A stretch of DNA of 13,234 bases from Chloroflexota bacterium (GCA_003577005.1 QEUW01000206.1:1-13234), one strand, 5' to 3'. Shown: positions 1 through 9,038, numbered from the stretch's first letter. Notes: generated by a model not told the origin, from the letters alone. A program made the numbers and translations.

Positions 1-3000
1 CTGCCCACCAGCGGCAAATAGAGACGATTCGGCTCTTCACCACGCTCATCCGTCGCGCTAGCGACGGCCGCAGCGCCGACGTTGTTGCCGCCCTTGCCGC
101 CCCCGCCTTTACCAGTCGTGCGAGTCGTCGTGGTGACCTGGCGCTTCTGCAGCAGGTTGCCGTTGGCGGCGTAGTCGGTCTCGTAGGTGAAGGCGCGGTT
201 TTCCTGCCGGTCGATATAGGCGCCGATGCCGCCGGTCAGACGATAGTGGCCGTCGTAGGTGAAGGCGTGCTGGGAGGGCCCGGGCACGTTGTTCACCGGG
301 GGCGGCCCGACCTGGGTGATGACCGTCTCGGTGCCGTTCGCATACAGCAGATTCACGGTGTCGCGGATGTTGCCGACCGCGTCGTAGGTGTACTTGAGTC
401 GCTGCAGCGGGTGGGCCGTAGCGATCGAGCCGTCATACTGCTGGACCGCGGTCGCGTTGGTGTCGATGCTGGCGAGGAAGCGCCGTGCCGGCTCCCGCGC
501 ATAGCGGGTCTCCACGCCGGTCCCGGTGCGCAGGTAGGTAGCCTCGCCGAACTGGTCGTAGCGAACCTCGTCGACATAGACGATCTGGACGTCCGGTCGT
601 GGCACCGGGTTGCCGTACTGGTCGTAGAGGTCGTGCTGTGGCGCCTGGGACACGAGCCGCGACGGACGTCCGCCCAGGTCGTACGCATGGTACAGGTCCT
701 CACCGTCGGGGTAGGTCAGCACCGCCAGCCGGCCGAGGCTGTCGTACTGCCACGCCGTCGTCCACGTCGGTGGATTCGGGTTGACCCCCTTACCGAACGG
801 GTCCGCGTCCCGGGTCGCCGTCTCCCGCGCGACATTGCCGTCGACATCGTAGCCGTAGGTGCGATCCATCGACCCGTCGACGACGCGGGTGACGCGACCG
901 GCTGCGTTCTCGGGCGCCCCGGCGTTGCCATACTCGTAGACGACGTCGGGCGTGTCGTCGGAGTAGTCGACGCCGACCACGCGGTCGCGGTCATAGGCGT
1001 AGCGGGCGACCGTCCCGACGGCGCGCTGCACGGTGAGCAGTTGCCCGGACGGGGCGAACGTGCGCTGCACCAGCCCGGCGTCGGGCGTGTCAGTCGAGGT
1101 GACCGCATTCTGCGTGTTGTATGTGTGCTCGGTGCGGGCGCCGTAGGTGTCGATGACCGCGGTGAGGCGACCGAGGCGGTCGTACTCGTAGGTGGTGGTG
1201 ATGTCACCCGGCGTTCCGGGCGAGCTCTTGATGCGTGGCAGCCCGAAGACAGCGCCACTGGGCAGCGCGCTCAGCGGGCTCTTCCCCCCGTCGGGGTCGT
1301 TGGCAGCGATCGGGCTCTCGATGCGGAGGAACACGGCGCCGCCAACGTCGAGGAAGCGGGTCGTCACCTTGCCAAGTGGGTCGGTCGTGCGGACGCGGCT
1401 CATGGTGATCGCCGCGCTGTAGACGCCGTTGGGGTCGGGCAGGACCTCGAAGTCATACGCGACGGTCTCCGTGGAGTTGTCGGGGAGTACTTGAGACCGG
1501 AGCCGGTCGAGCACGTCGAACGTCCGTACAATCGGCTGCGTGACAGGAACGTGCGTTGTGGCCTCGCCGGTCTCGGAGGTCCAGGTATTGTACGTGGTGA
1601 TCGCAAAGTCGGCGTCGGTCTCGACGACCGGGTACCACTCCTTGACCTCGCGGCCGAGGGCATCGTACTCGATGGCCCCCTCGACGATGCGGGCCTCTCC
1701 GTCGACGCCATCCACCTTGGCGTCTCGCTTGCGCTGGACGACGCGGCCCATGCCGTCGACGAAGCTCACGGTGTTGATCGTGTTGCCGGCATTGAACTGG
1801 TCGTAGTGGTGCGCCGTGGCCCAGGTGTGCGCGCCGGCCGGATTGAACGTGGCGTCCAGTCCGCCGTAGGCGTAGGTCATCGTCGCCACACCTGTGCCCT
1901 GCTCGCGGGGGGTAACGATCGACGCCAGGCGACCCTGGGCGTCGTAGGTGTAGGTGGTCAGGTTGCCGCTCGCGTCGGTCCGCGACGCCAAGCGGCCGGT
2001 GAACGGGTCGTAGGTCGCGCTTGCCGTCACCCCGTGGTTGTCGGTGACCTGGCTGATCGCCGTAAACCGGTGCGCATCGTAGACATAGTCCACGCAGTAG
2101 CGCACCGCGTCGTCTGCAGCGCTCAACGAGGCGCAGCCCTCGTAGATCAGGTCGTCCGCATCAATTGTCTCCGGCGGGTAGTCGCTGCACGCCAGCGGCG
2201 CCGCGTTCGAGGGTCGAGCGACGCTGTTGAAGGAGCCGTGCGTGTCGAAGGAGAGCTCGGTGATCGCAAACAGCGGGCCGCATCCGTTGCCGTTCTCCTC
2301 GGCGACCAACTCGGCGATGCGCACCGGGGCCGCGTTCACGCAGAGGTCGGGCCCGCCGTTGCGGTGGCGCAGGCGTTCGCCCGATGGGCCGTCGTTCCCG
2401 TAGACGGTCACGGTCTGGGGCACGGAGACCCAACTCTCGTCCGCGCCGAGGATACGGTTGCCGCCCCGGGCGGCGCAGTCGGAGTAGGTGATGACCGTGA
2501 AGGTGTCGTCGGCGTCGATCTCGTCCTCGTTCTCGTCGTGGACGGTGAGGACGCCGCCGATGACGTTGTAAGTGTAGTGGGTCGCGACGGTCTGGGACTG
2601 GGCAGTCGGGTCGTCGCGGCCATTGCCATCCCACTGGGTGAGGCGGTCGGTGACCAGGCGCGGTGAGAGCGCGGTGTCGAATAGCAGCACCCGGGCCGTC
2701 TTCCCCACCGCCGGCAACGCGGCGACGGCCGATCCATAGGCGCCATTCGCCCGAGCCAGGGGATCGGCGTTCACGAACGTCCACTCGAAGCTGGACGCCT
2801 GCACGACGTGGCCATTGGCGTCGAGCGTGCGCTCTTCGATCAGCGTGCCGGTCTCGAAGGGGTTGGCGTTGAGGTAGTCGCGTTCGTAGGAGCGCAGAAT
2901 GGCCCCGTTCTCGTCGACCTGATCCTCACGGATGAAGTTGAAGCCCATCAGCTCCCGCAGCAGTGGATCGTAGATGTTGCCGCTGTAGGTAAACACCGAG

Positions 3001-6000
3001 CGCTGCACCGACGGTCCGTCGCCGGCGCGGCCATCGTCGACCTCGACGGCGGACATGACCCACACCGACTCGGGGTTCACGATCGTGTTGCCGGTGCGCT
3101 CGTACTCGAGGCGGAACTGGCCGCCAAGCGGGTTGGTCACCGACCGCAGCATGTTGGTGCGCCCACGCCGGTTGAGCCGGACCTCGATATGCTCGGAGTC
3201 GGTGCTGCGCACCGCGTCGAGATAGCCGTCACCGTTGATGTCGACCATCTGCACCTGAGAGGTCATGCGGTCGTAGCCACCGTGGAAGCCCGGGTTAATC
3301 ACAATGTAGCAGGCGACCAGACAGATGGGCCCAATGTAGAAGGTGAAGTCGACGCCACCGGAGAGTCCGGTCGAGCGAGACACCTCCATCTGGCCCGCGG
3401 GGAGGTCGATCCCGTTGTTGCCAAAGCGGGCGGCATCAAGGGTGACGTCGCCGTTGGGGTAGGTGCCGTAGACGATTTCGGGGCGGAGCATACCGTCGCC
3501 GGAGCCGAACACGGTGCGGGGCTGGCCGTCGTCGACGTTGTTCATCCGGTCAGGGACGCCGTCGCCGTCGATGTCCATCCAGTCGAAGAGCGAGTAACCG
3601 ACGCCCTCGCTATAGGCGACGCCACCAGCGAACTCGTAGGCGTTGAGCTGGAAGCCGACCGAAATCGACCCGCCGAGGTCCTTGTTGGCCGAGGTGCGTC
3701 CCGTCGACCACTGGATGGCGTCGCCGGCGAAGCGGTAGCCCAGGTTCAAATTCACCCACAGCTCGCCGGAGGTGTAGGTGTCGACCCGGTCGGGCAGGCC
3801 ATCACCGTTGACGTCGATCAGGGCCCGGTCGATGATGGCGCCGCTGGCGCCGGCTGCGGTGTCGATGGCGCCGCGGTCGGCGTCAAGGTCACCCTGGATG
3901 TCGGGTGCGTCGGCGCCGCCGCCGGAAACCGCGGAGTAGGCCTCGCCGTTGGCGATGGGATTCGTCCATTGACTGTTGATGGAGAAGCCCAGTCCGAGAT
4001 TCATGCCGCGTGACGACTTGGTGGTGGTCGGCTCTACGTTCGAACCGTCGCCGCCGCCATCGTTATTCTGGCTGGAACCACCGCTCGAGGAGATCGCGAC
4101 GGCGGAACCGTTGATCCCCCCGCCGAGGGCGAGCGCCGTGTCGAAGGTGTTGTCGCCGGTGCTGGTCGTGGCCGCCTTGGCGCCGCGGGGGCCGGTGAAC
4201 TCGATGCCGGCGCCGTTGCGGATATCCGGGTAGCCGTCGCCGTTGTAGTCCGTGTAATCCTTGAGCGCGCGTCCGCCACCAGCCGCAGCGGTGAACGACG
4301 CCACGAGCCCCAGCATAAAGTTGAAGTCGCCGTCGACCGACAGCATCTGCGGCGCCGGCCGGCCGGTGGTGGTCAGTCCCTGGATGGGAGTGTCGGCGCC
4401 AAGGCGGTCGGCCTGCAAGGTCGTGGCCTTGCCGTTCAAGGTCTCCTTCTCAGCGGCCCGCCAGCGGTCGGCGAAGTCGCTGCCAGGGCCGGCCCACGGG
4501 ATGTAGGGGAACGACGGGGCGAAGCTGGTCTCCACGCCGCCTTTGACGTCAGCCGCCGAGGGTGCATCGCTGGCCGACGGCACGGGCGTGTCCTCGTCAT
4601 AGCCGTTGGACTCGGCCTCGAACTGGAACTGGCTCTCGACCAGCGGCCCGCCCTCATTGGCGTCCGCGTGGTCGGCGTTGTAGCCGGCGTAGGCCCAGCC
4701 CCGGTTCCCGGAGGGGAATATGCCGTCGATGTCGGGCCAGTGGAGCTGCCCGGCGTTGTTCATCACTTGGGTCTTGGTGACGTCGACGTCGTTGCCGTCG
4801 TTGTCCTGTTCGGTCTCGGTCCACCGCCATGTGACCGTTGATGTCACGAGGTCCACAGCGGCGCCGACGACGGGGTTGGCGACGCTGACCTCGACATAGT
4901 ACGCGGTGTTGCGCTCCGGCGTGAAGCTCGACAGCGTCGTCGCTCCCTGCAAACGGGTCACGAGCCCCACCATGACGTGCTGAACGAGGAATTCCTGGCG
5001 GGCGACCACGCCGCCGGCCAGCGTCTTGACGGTCAGGACCGCAGGGCTGGAGATGGCAGGGTTGCCGTTATCGAGCGCAGGGCCGTCGAGCGCGACTTCG
5101 ATGGTCGCGGCTTGCATCCGGTCCACGTCAGGCGATGTTACGGGCGCGTACGGCGCAGTGTGGTCCGTGCGGGAGAAGACTCGCACGTTGGGCACGAGGG
5201 GGATCTCGAGCGGGATCTGGAGGCCGGCCTCGGCGGGGACGCCGCTGAGGTCCGGTTGACCGGGATCGGGCGCCGTGGTCGTGATTTCGATTGAGTAGGC
5301 GGTGGGGTCGACGGGCGAGTCGCTGAGGACCTGCACGTCGAGGTAGTCGGTCTCTTCGAAGTCGTCCTCTGTGTTGAGTTGCCCGTCGGCGCCCGGGTTG
5401 GTGGTGGGCGCGGCGATGGTCAGGTTGACCGACCCGCTGGCCGCCCCGGTGGTGCGTTGGGGGACGGTGAGCACCGGGTTCGCGACGGGCGCGTTGTGGC
5501 CGTGGCCGTGTAATACGACGACTTTGAGGTCGTCGGATAGGCCGGTGAGCGTCTGGACCGTGACGTTCACCGTGATGTCGCCGGGCTCGGACAGCGCCGT
5601 TCGGGCGCCGGTACGGCCGAAGAGCGTGAAGTCAGCGGAAGCGTCGTAGACGACCTGGCTGCGGCCGTTGGCGTCGACTGCTGCGCCGAGTGTGCTGCCA
5701 CCGGGGCCGGTGAGGTAGGTGACCGTTGGGTCCCAGGAGACTTCGTCGCCGGCAGCGTTGTCGATGACGTGCAGGCGGAACCAAACCGGGTCGCCGGCGG
5801 TGACGGCGAGCTCGATGTCGTGGGGGCTGCTGGGCGTGGCCGCATTGAGGATCGCCGTCCACCGCTGGCTGCCGTTATGTTCGATCGTTACCTGGGCGCC
5901 GTCGCCATGATAGTTGGCGCCGGCCGTCAGGGCGGCAGCGCCCTGGACGCGGATGGTTCCGGTGAAGGGGGCGAGCCAGCGCCGGACAGTGTCGATGCGG

Positions 6001-7928
6001 GGGCTGGTGTTGACGAGAAAGTCAGCAACCCCCTCCACCGCAGCATTGGCGAGCGTGGAGTCGAAGGCGTCGAGGTTTACCTCGAGCACGTCGACGAGTT
6101 GGTCGGCCAGCGAGCTGTCGATGAAGCGCGGGACGCCGTTGCTGTCGAGCGCATTGTAGAAGACCGTGTGGGCGCCCCCAGAGCCCGGTTTGATGAAGTC
6201 GACGCGGCCGTCGCCGTTGACATCCTCGAAGTAGCGGTCGCCGAAGGAGAAGCCGAAGCCGCCGCCGACCTGAATGGCCACCACGGGATAGGCCTCGAAG
6301 TGAACGTCGATGCGCAGGTCGCTGGACCGTCCGAGGCTGTCGATGCCGGTGATGGTCTGCGCCGCGCCGAACCACGAATCGCCCATCTTCACGGCGCCCG
6401 GCCGGCTCAGGTTCGGACGGTACATAACGGTGCCGCTGCTGTTGACCCAGACCTTGTCGGCCAGGCTGTCACCGTTGAGGTCGACCAGGATGCTGACCTC
6501 ATTCGACTGGCCGCCGGCGATGTTAAACGACCCGCCGAACGAACCAATCTTGGATGGGATGATGGGGTTGAACCCGATGTAGGAGCCGCCGTCAGCGCCC
6601 GCCCGCCAGGACGTACCCAGCGCCGACTCGGCCGCAATATTGACACGGTCGGTGTTGGTCCGGTTACCCCACTGCTCGGGGGCGCCGAAGCCGGCGTAGT
6701 TGCCGGTGACAGGGTCGGTGACGTCGTCGAACCAGGTGAACTCGTGCCAGGCGTGCTCGGCGCCGGGGCCACCCTTGCCGTATTGGCCGACGCGAGTCAG
6801 CAGCGACTTGTCGAACGGGCCGTTCTCGTACTCCAGCGTCCAGCCTTTGACCAGCTGCGCCGACGCCCCGGAGCCATAGAAGTCGGGACCGAGGTAATAG
6901 ACCGCGACGCCGCGCAACAGGTCGCGGGTGACCACAGGCTGGCCCGTGCTGGCGTTGACATTTACGTCGCGGCGCGCAGTCTCGCCGGTCACGTCGCCAT
7001 CGCGCAGGAACCGCACGACGTAGGCGGGCTGGTCGGGTGCGGCGTCGGTGTGGCGGAAGCCGGTGTAGCGGATCTCGCGCAGGTAGAGCGACACGCCGAT
7101 GGCGGCCGAGGACGCTTGACCGATGGCAACGCCGGTGAGCTTGTCGTAGGAGAAGCGCATCGTGTTGCCGCTGATGTCCTCCACATAGGTGAGAGCCCAG
7201 TGGTAGTCACCAGCCACGCCACCGGGCGCGCCGGTCGGCGGCGCGGTGAGGATAGCCGACTCGTCCCGGACGCAGTTGCCGTTGTCGTCGGGGACGCCGC
7301 CGTACCACTGGTGATTGCCCTCGGTGTCGGCAATTTCCCAGCAGTAGGTGCTGGGCGTGTTGCCGTGGCGGATGATGAGGTCGTGGTCGTCCTCGATCTG
7401 GCGGACCCAGTCGGCGCGCGGGCCGGGACTGCGGTCTGCGAGAACGGTGCGGATGGCGTTGGGGAAGAGCCGGTCGCCGTTGAGCAGATAGGTCTCGGAC
7501 TCCTTGTCCGCGAGGTAACGCGGTGCGCCGAACTCGGTGTCAACGGTGATGGCGCCGACGGACAAGTCCCAGCCAGTGCCGACCCATCCGCTGCCCCCGT
7601 TGGAGTCATAGGTCAGCGCGAGGTCGGGCTGTACGCCGGCGCGGCCCGGGGGAACCAGGAGCGGATGCGCGAGGCTGGCGCCGCCGTCGACGGAGGCCTT
7701 CGGCGGCTGGATCAGGCCGAGCGCCTCGGTTGGGTCGCCATACTGCAACTCGGTGAGGTCGAGGTCGCCGAGGTTAGCGGGCGTGGTCGAAGGGACGTCG
7801 TCGATGTTGCCGGCCGCCGGGTCCGACACGGCGGCCATTGGTGCAGCAGGCGCCAACTGAAAGCCGGCCATCATGGCGATGATCAAAACTATATTGATAA
7901 ATTTAGCTTTACGGCGGGTTCTACCCAT
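1..7928 (-). CDS. Secreted SpvB/TcB-type RHS (YD-repeat) protein, C-terminus beyond window
   Basis: The frame is open from the ATG at 7928-7926 to the window edge (about 2642 residues) and I found no frameshift. AAGGAG lies 8 bases upstream of the ATG. Residues 1-33 form a signal peptide: basic RTRRKAK, a hydrophobic FINIVLIIAMMAGF, then small residues. Residues 93-123 (PPGRAGVQPDLALTYDS, then GWVGTGWDLS) are the hallmark of the SpvB N-terminal domain. FG-GAP/VCBS-type motifs occur near residues 480 (DLNGDS), 569, 1227, 1370, 1450 and 1562 (DINGDGYLD). Near 710-740 is a FRLH...VSWDPTVTY segment, followed by an Ig-like stretch. NPLGGQFRLEYERT near 1600 resembles the TcdB-like middle domain. 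YD repeats (YTYDAQGRLA, YEYDRLGRLT, WQYDSLGRLA) run from about 1980 on. In related proteins the RHS shell encapsulates a C-terminal toxin; that part is not visible here, so the effector is unknown. Confidence 0.9.
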   Translation of the reverse strand, partial: MGRTRRKAKFINIVLIIAMMAGFQLAPAAPMAAVSDPAAGNIDDVPSTTPANLGDLDLTELQYGDPTEALGLIQPPKASVDGGASLAHPLLVPPGRAGVQPDLALTYDSNGGSGWVGTGWDLSVGAITVDTEFGAPRYLADKESETYLLNGDRLFPNAIRTVLADRSPGPRADWVRQIEDDHDLIIRHGNTPSTYCWEIADTEGNHQWYGGVPDDNGNCVRDESAILTAPPTGAPGGVAGDYHWALTYVEDISGNTMRFSYDKLTGVAIGQASSAAIGVSLYLREIRYTGFRHTDAAPDQPAYVVRFLRDGDVTGETARRDVNVNASTGQPVVTRDLLRGVAVYYLGPDFYGSGASAQLVKGWTLEYENGPFDKSLLTRVGQYGKGGPGAEHAWHEFTWFDDVTDPVTGNYAGFGAPEQWGNRTNTDRVNIAAESALGTSWRAGADGGSYIGFNPIIPSKIGSFGGSFNIAGGQSNEVSILVDLNGDSLADKVWVNSSGTVMYRPNLSRPGAVKMGDSWFGAAQTITGIDSLGRSSDLRIDVHFEAYPVVAIQVGGGFGFSFGDRYFEDVNGDGRVDFIKPGSGGAHTVFYNALDSNGVPRFIDSSLADQLVDVLEVNLDAFDSTLANAAVEGVADFLVNTSPRIDTVRRWLAPFTGTIRVQGAAALTAGANYHGDGAQVTIEHNGSQRWTAILNAATPSSPHDIELAVTAGDPVWFRLHVIDNAAGDEVSWDPTVTYLTGPGGSTLGAAVDANGRSQVVYDASADFTLFGRTGARTALSEPGDITVNVTVQTLTGLSDDLKVVVLHGHGHNAPVANPVLTVPQRTTGAASGSVNLTIAAPTTNPGADGQLNTEDDFEETDYLDVQVLSDSPVDPTAYSIEITTTAPDPGQPDLSGVPAEAGLQIPLEIPLVPNVRVFSRTDHTAPYAPVTSPDVDRMQAATIEVALDGPALDNGNPAISSPAVLTVKTLAGGVVARQEFLVQHVMVGLVTRLQGATTLSSFTPERNTAYYVEVSVANPVVGAAVDLVTSTVTWRWTETEQDNDGNDVDVTKTQVMNNAGQLHWPDIDGIFPSGNRGWAYAGYNADHADANEGGPLVESQFQFEAESNGYDEDTPVPSASDAPSAADVKGGVETSFAPSFPYIPWAGPGSDFADRWRAAEKETLNGKATTLQADRLGADTPIQGLTTTGRPAPQMLSVDGDFNFMLGLVASFTAAAGGGRALKDYTDYNGDGYPDIRNGAGIEFTGPRGAKAATTSTGDNTFDTALALGGGINGSAVAISSSGGSSQNNDGGGDGSNVEPTTTKSSRGMNLGLGFSINSQWTNPIANGEAYSAVSGGGADAPDIQGDLDADRGAIDTAAGASGAIIDRALIDVNGDGLPDRVDTYTSGELWVNLNLGYRFAGDAIQWSTGRTSANKDLGGSISVGFQLNAYEFAGGVAYSEGVGYSLFDWMDIDGDGVPDRMNNVDDGQPRTVFGSGDGMLRPEIVYGTYPNGDVTLDAARFGNNGIDLPAGQMEVSRSTGLSGGVDFTFYIGPICLVACYIVINPGFHGGYDRMTSQVQMVDINGDGYLDAVRSTDSEHIEVRLNRRGRTNMLRSVTNPLGGQFRLEYERTGNTIVNPESVWVMSAVEVDDGRAGDGPSVQRSVFTYSGNIYDPLLRELMGFNFIREDQVDENGAILRSYERDYLNANPFETGTLIEERTLDANGHVVQASSFEWTFVNADPLARANGAYGSAVAALPAVGKTARVLLFDTALSPRLVTDRLTQWDGNGRDDPTAQSQTVATHYTYNVIGGVLTVHDENEDEIDADDTFTVITYSDCAARGGNRILGADESWVSVPQTVTVYGNDGPSGERLRHRNGGPDLCVNAAPVRIAELVAEENGNGCGPLFAITELSFDTHGSFNSVARPSNAAPLACSDYPPETIDADDLIYEGCASLSAADDAVRYCVDYVYDAHRFTAISQVTDNHGVTASATYDPFTGRLASRTDASGNLTTYTYDAQGRLASIVTPREQGTGVATMTYAYGGLDATFNPAGAHTWATAHHYDQFNAGNTINTVSFVDGMGRVVQRKRDAKVDGVDGEARIVEGAIEYDALGREVKEWYPVVETDADFAITTYNTWTSETGEATTHVPVTQPIVRTFDVLDRLRSQVLPDNSTETVAYDFEVLPDPNGVYSAAITMSRVRTTDPLGKVTTRFLDVGGAVFLRIESPIAANDPDGGKSPLSALPSGAVFGLPRIKSSPGTPGDITTTYEYDRLGRLTAVIDTYGARTEHTYNTQNAVTSTDTPDAGLVQRTFAPSGQLLTVQRAVGTVARYAYDRDRVVGVDYSDDTPDVVYEYGNAGAPENAAGRVTRVVDGSMDRTYGYDVDGNVARETATRDADPFGKGVNPNPPTWTTAWQYDSLGRLAVLTYPDGEDLYHAYDLGGRPSRLVSQAPQHDLYDQYGNPVPRPDVQIVYVDEVRYDQFGEATYLRTGTGVETRYAREPARRFLASIDTNATAVQQYDGSIATAHPLQRLKYTYDAVGNIRDTVNLLYANGTETVITQVGPPPVNNVPGPSQHAFTYDGHYRLTGGIGAYIDRQENRAFTYETDYAANGNLLQKRQVTTTTRTTGKGGGGKGGNNVGAAAVASATDERGEEPNRLYLPLVG

Positions 7929-7979
7929 CAGAAATTCTCCTTATTTATGGTCCTTATTTATGGCGTGAATGGCGTGAAT
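7929..7979 (-). promoter_or_regulatory. Leader of the RHS gene with duplicated ribosome binding site
   Basis: On the minus strand the block CCATAAATAAGGA occurs twice in perfect tandem (7951-7963, then 7938-7950), directly upstream of the ATG. The proximal copy supplies the working Shine-Dalgarno AAGGAG and the distal copy carries a second AAGGA. Immediately upstream a 9-bp unit (ggcgtgaat on the plus strand) is also doubled (7962-7970 and 7971-7979). I see no convincing -35/-10 pair for the RHS gene in the next 100 bases. Confidence 0.6.
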
Positions 7980-8031
7980 GTAAGGCGCACTGCGTAACAA
8001 CGAACACTATCTTTGCAGAAATCACTCAGAG

Positions 8032-8274
8032 GTGCGCTCTAGCGATCCCCTGATGGAAATGAACCTCTGTTTCAAAGATCGTCTCTTTCTGGCCGAATAT
8101 TTGAACCGTGCGCTGTTTGCGGATGGGCACGAAGCACAGACCATTGTTGCAGCGTGGCGACAAGAGGATCATCATCATCGCCTGCACAACAGCGAGGCAT
8201 TCGGACCCGGGTTTGCGCTGGGGAGCTTGGCGATCAGCGATGCGGGCGCGTCTTCATTCGGCACTGAATAATCA
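8032..8274 (+). pseudogene. IS3-family transposase, C-terminal remnant
   Basis: From about residue 14 the reading frame gives FKDRLFLAEYLNRALFAD, then AAWRQEDHHHRLH. This follows the C-terminal end of the IS3-type OrfB integrase core (pattern F-N-x-R-L-R-D-E-x-L-N ... E-A-W-R-x-D-Y-N-x-x-R-P-H). One extra residue sits in the LRDE segment, the Y of DYN is lost and RPH has become RLH. Only about 45 residues match. The DDE catalytic domain upstream is absent, and the tail after RLHN no longer resembles the family. The GTG at 8032 has no clear ribosome binding site, so I read this as a dead fragment. I saw no terminal inverted repeats that would define the original element. Confidence 0.55.
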
Positions 8275-8280
8275 AGGATA

Positions 8281-8490
8281 AGCCAGGATAGTTACAATGA
8301 CAGAGAGAGAATGAAGAGAGAGGAAGAGTGGAGTGCAACAATATTCTAATTCAATTCTCTTTCATAGCAGCCCAGCAATGATACTCCATTCTGAAGGCAT
8401 TGTCAATCATCAAAATCCTGACAATTCTAAGGGCATCTCTGAGGTGACTGTTCCAGAAATGGTGAAAAGGTTGTAGAATAGACAGGGGGA
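8281..8490. other. Intergenic stretch with purine-rich tract and small inverted repeat
   Basis: No gene is visible here. An almost pure purine tract on the plus strand runs from about 8301 to 8333. A perfect inverted repeat, ATTGTCA (8399-8405) and TGACAAT (8419-8425) with a 13-nt spacer, has the size of an operator for a dimeric regulator. It lies about 120 bases upstream of the RHH-like gene. I could not find a strong promoter; TAGAAT at 8474-8479 is a possible -10 without a good -35. Confidence 0.3.
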
Positions 8491-8544
8491 GTGAGAAAGG
8501 GGGAACGATGCGTCTGCGACTACGATTACCCGAGGTGCGACCGG

Positions 8545-8760
8545 ATGAAGCTGAAGTTCATTATCGTCGGCCACGTCTACAAGGTAGCCGCCGAGGCCGA
8601 GGCATCCGTCACTGCCCACCTGCCAGCCAACATCAAACACCTGCTCCGCGCCGAAGCCCTGAGCACCGGCAAAACCGTCAGCGGCCTCGTGCGCGAATGG
8701 ATGGTGCTTTGCGCTGGCTTCGCCATCGAAGAACGCTTGGACCTGCTCGTTGCCGCCTAA
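8545..8760 (+). CDS. Small ribbon-helix-helix-like protein
   Basis: This is a 71-residue ORF. Residues 21-27 (SVTAHLP) look like the RHH beta strand. Residues 28-40 (ANIKHLLRAEALS) fit helix A, TGKT the turn, and 44-57 (TVSGLVREWMVLC) helix B. The spacing fits a CopG/Arc-type DNA-binding dimer, often an antitoxin or autoregulator. I chose the ATG at 8545, preceded by GAGG about 10 bases upstream; a GTG at 8491 is in the same frame but has no spaced ribosome site. Oddly, the strongest ribosome site nearby (AAAGGGGG at 8498-8505) serves an ATG at 8508 in a different frame, whose product begins MRLRLRLPEVRPDEAEV. The locus may therefore be a frameshifted gene. No toxin partner follows. The long minus-strand ORF opposite looks like a shadow. 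Confidence 0.4.
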   Translation: MKLKFIIVGHVYKVAAEAEASVTAHLPANIKHLLRAEALSTGKTVSGLVREWMVLCAGFAIEERLDLLVAA

Positions 8761-8857
8761 CCGGGCTGCCAGCGACATGGAACAAGCTGAGATAATGTGG
8801 TCAACGCCATCAACCGAGGTGACCTTGCCAGATGGTGAGCCGGGAACGTTGGCCGGC

Positions 8858-8902
8858 TCGCCAGCTGACAGGGCTGGCGATGGAAGGCCAGAGCAATTTT
8901 TT
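8858..8902 (+). terminator. Overlapping hairpins followed by a T-run
   Basis: A perfect 8-bp hairpin TCGCCAGC (8858-8865) / GCTGGCGA (8873-8880) overlaps a second, weaker stem CTGGC (8874-8878) / GCCAG (8887-8891). The second stem is followed five bases later by TTTTTT (8897-8902). The two stems share bases and exclude each other. The second could act as a weak intrinsic terminator for transcripts from the left, just before the next promoter. Confidence 0.35.
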
Positions 8903-8907
8903 AACGC

Positions 8908-8936
8908 TTGACAAGCTATCCTCATCGCACTATACT
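8908..8936 (+). promoter_or_regulatory. Strong sigma-70 type promoter of the TIR-ATPase operon
   Basis: The -35 TTGACA (8908-8913) and the -10 TATACT (8931-8936) are separated by exactly 17 bases; only one of the 12 core bases differs from consensus. Transcription should start near 8943. The -35 lies inside the palindrome GCTTG-A-CAAGC (8906-8916), which could serve as an operator. The gene it serves begins at 9138, so the leader is about 195 nt. Confidence 0.8.
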
Positions 8937-9038
8937 CTCACTATCGTAAGGGCAGGGGTGTGAACAGAGAAAGCTTGTTCGCCAAGATTATTCTGTCACG
9001 TTAGCATTCGGTTTTATCACTTCGTATGGTGACGTGGT

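Noticed and set aside
246..7997. Very long plus-strand open frames (806, 401, 742 residues) opposite the RHS gene
   Set aside because: They are exactly in antisense register with the RHS frame, stay open only because the GC-rich codons of that gene avoid TTA, CTA and TCA, and their products are valine/glycine/arginine-rich with no domain.
8410..8925. Minus-strand ORF of 171 residues
   Set aside because: It lies opposite the RHH-like gene and the operon promoter, shows no recognisable motif, and its composition looks like an antisense translation.
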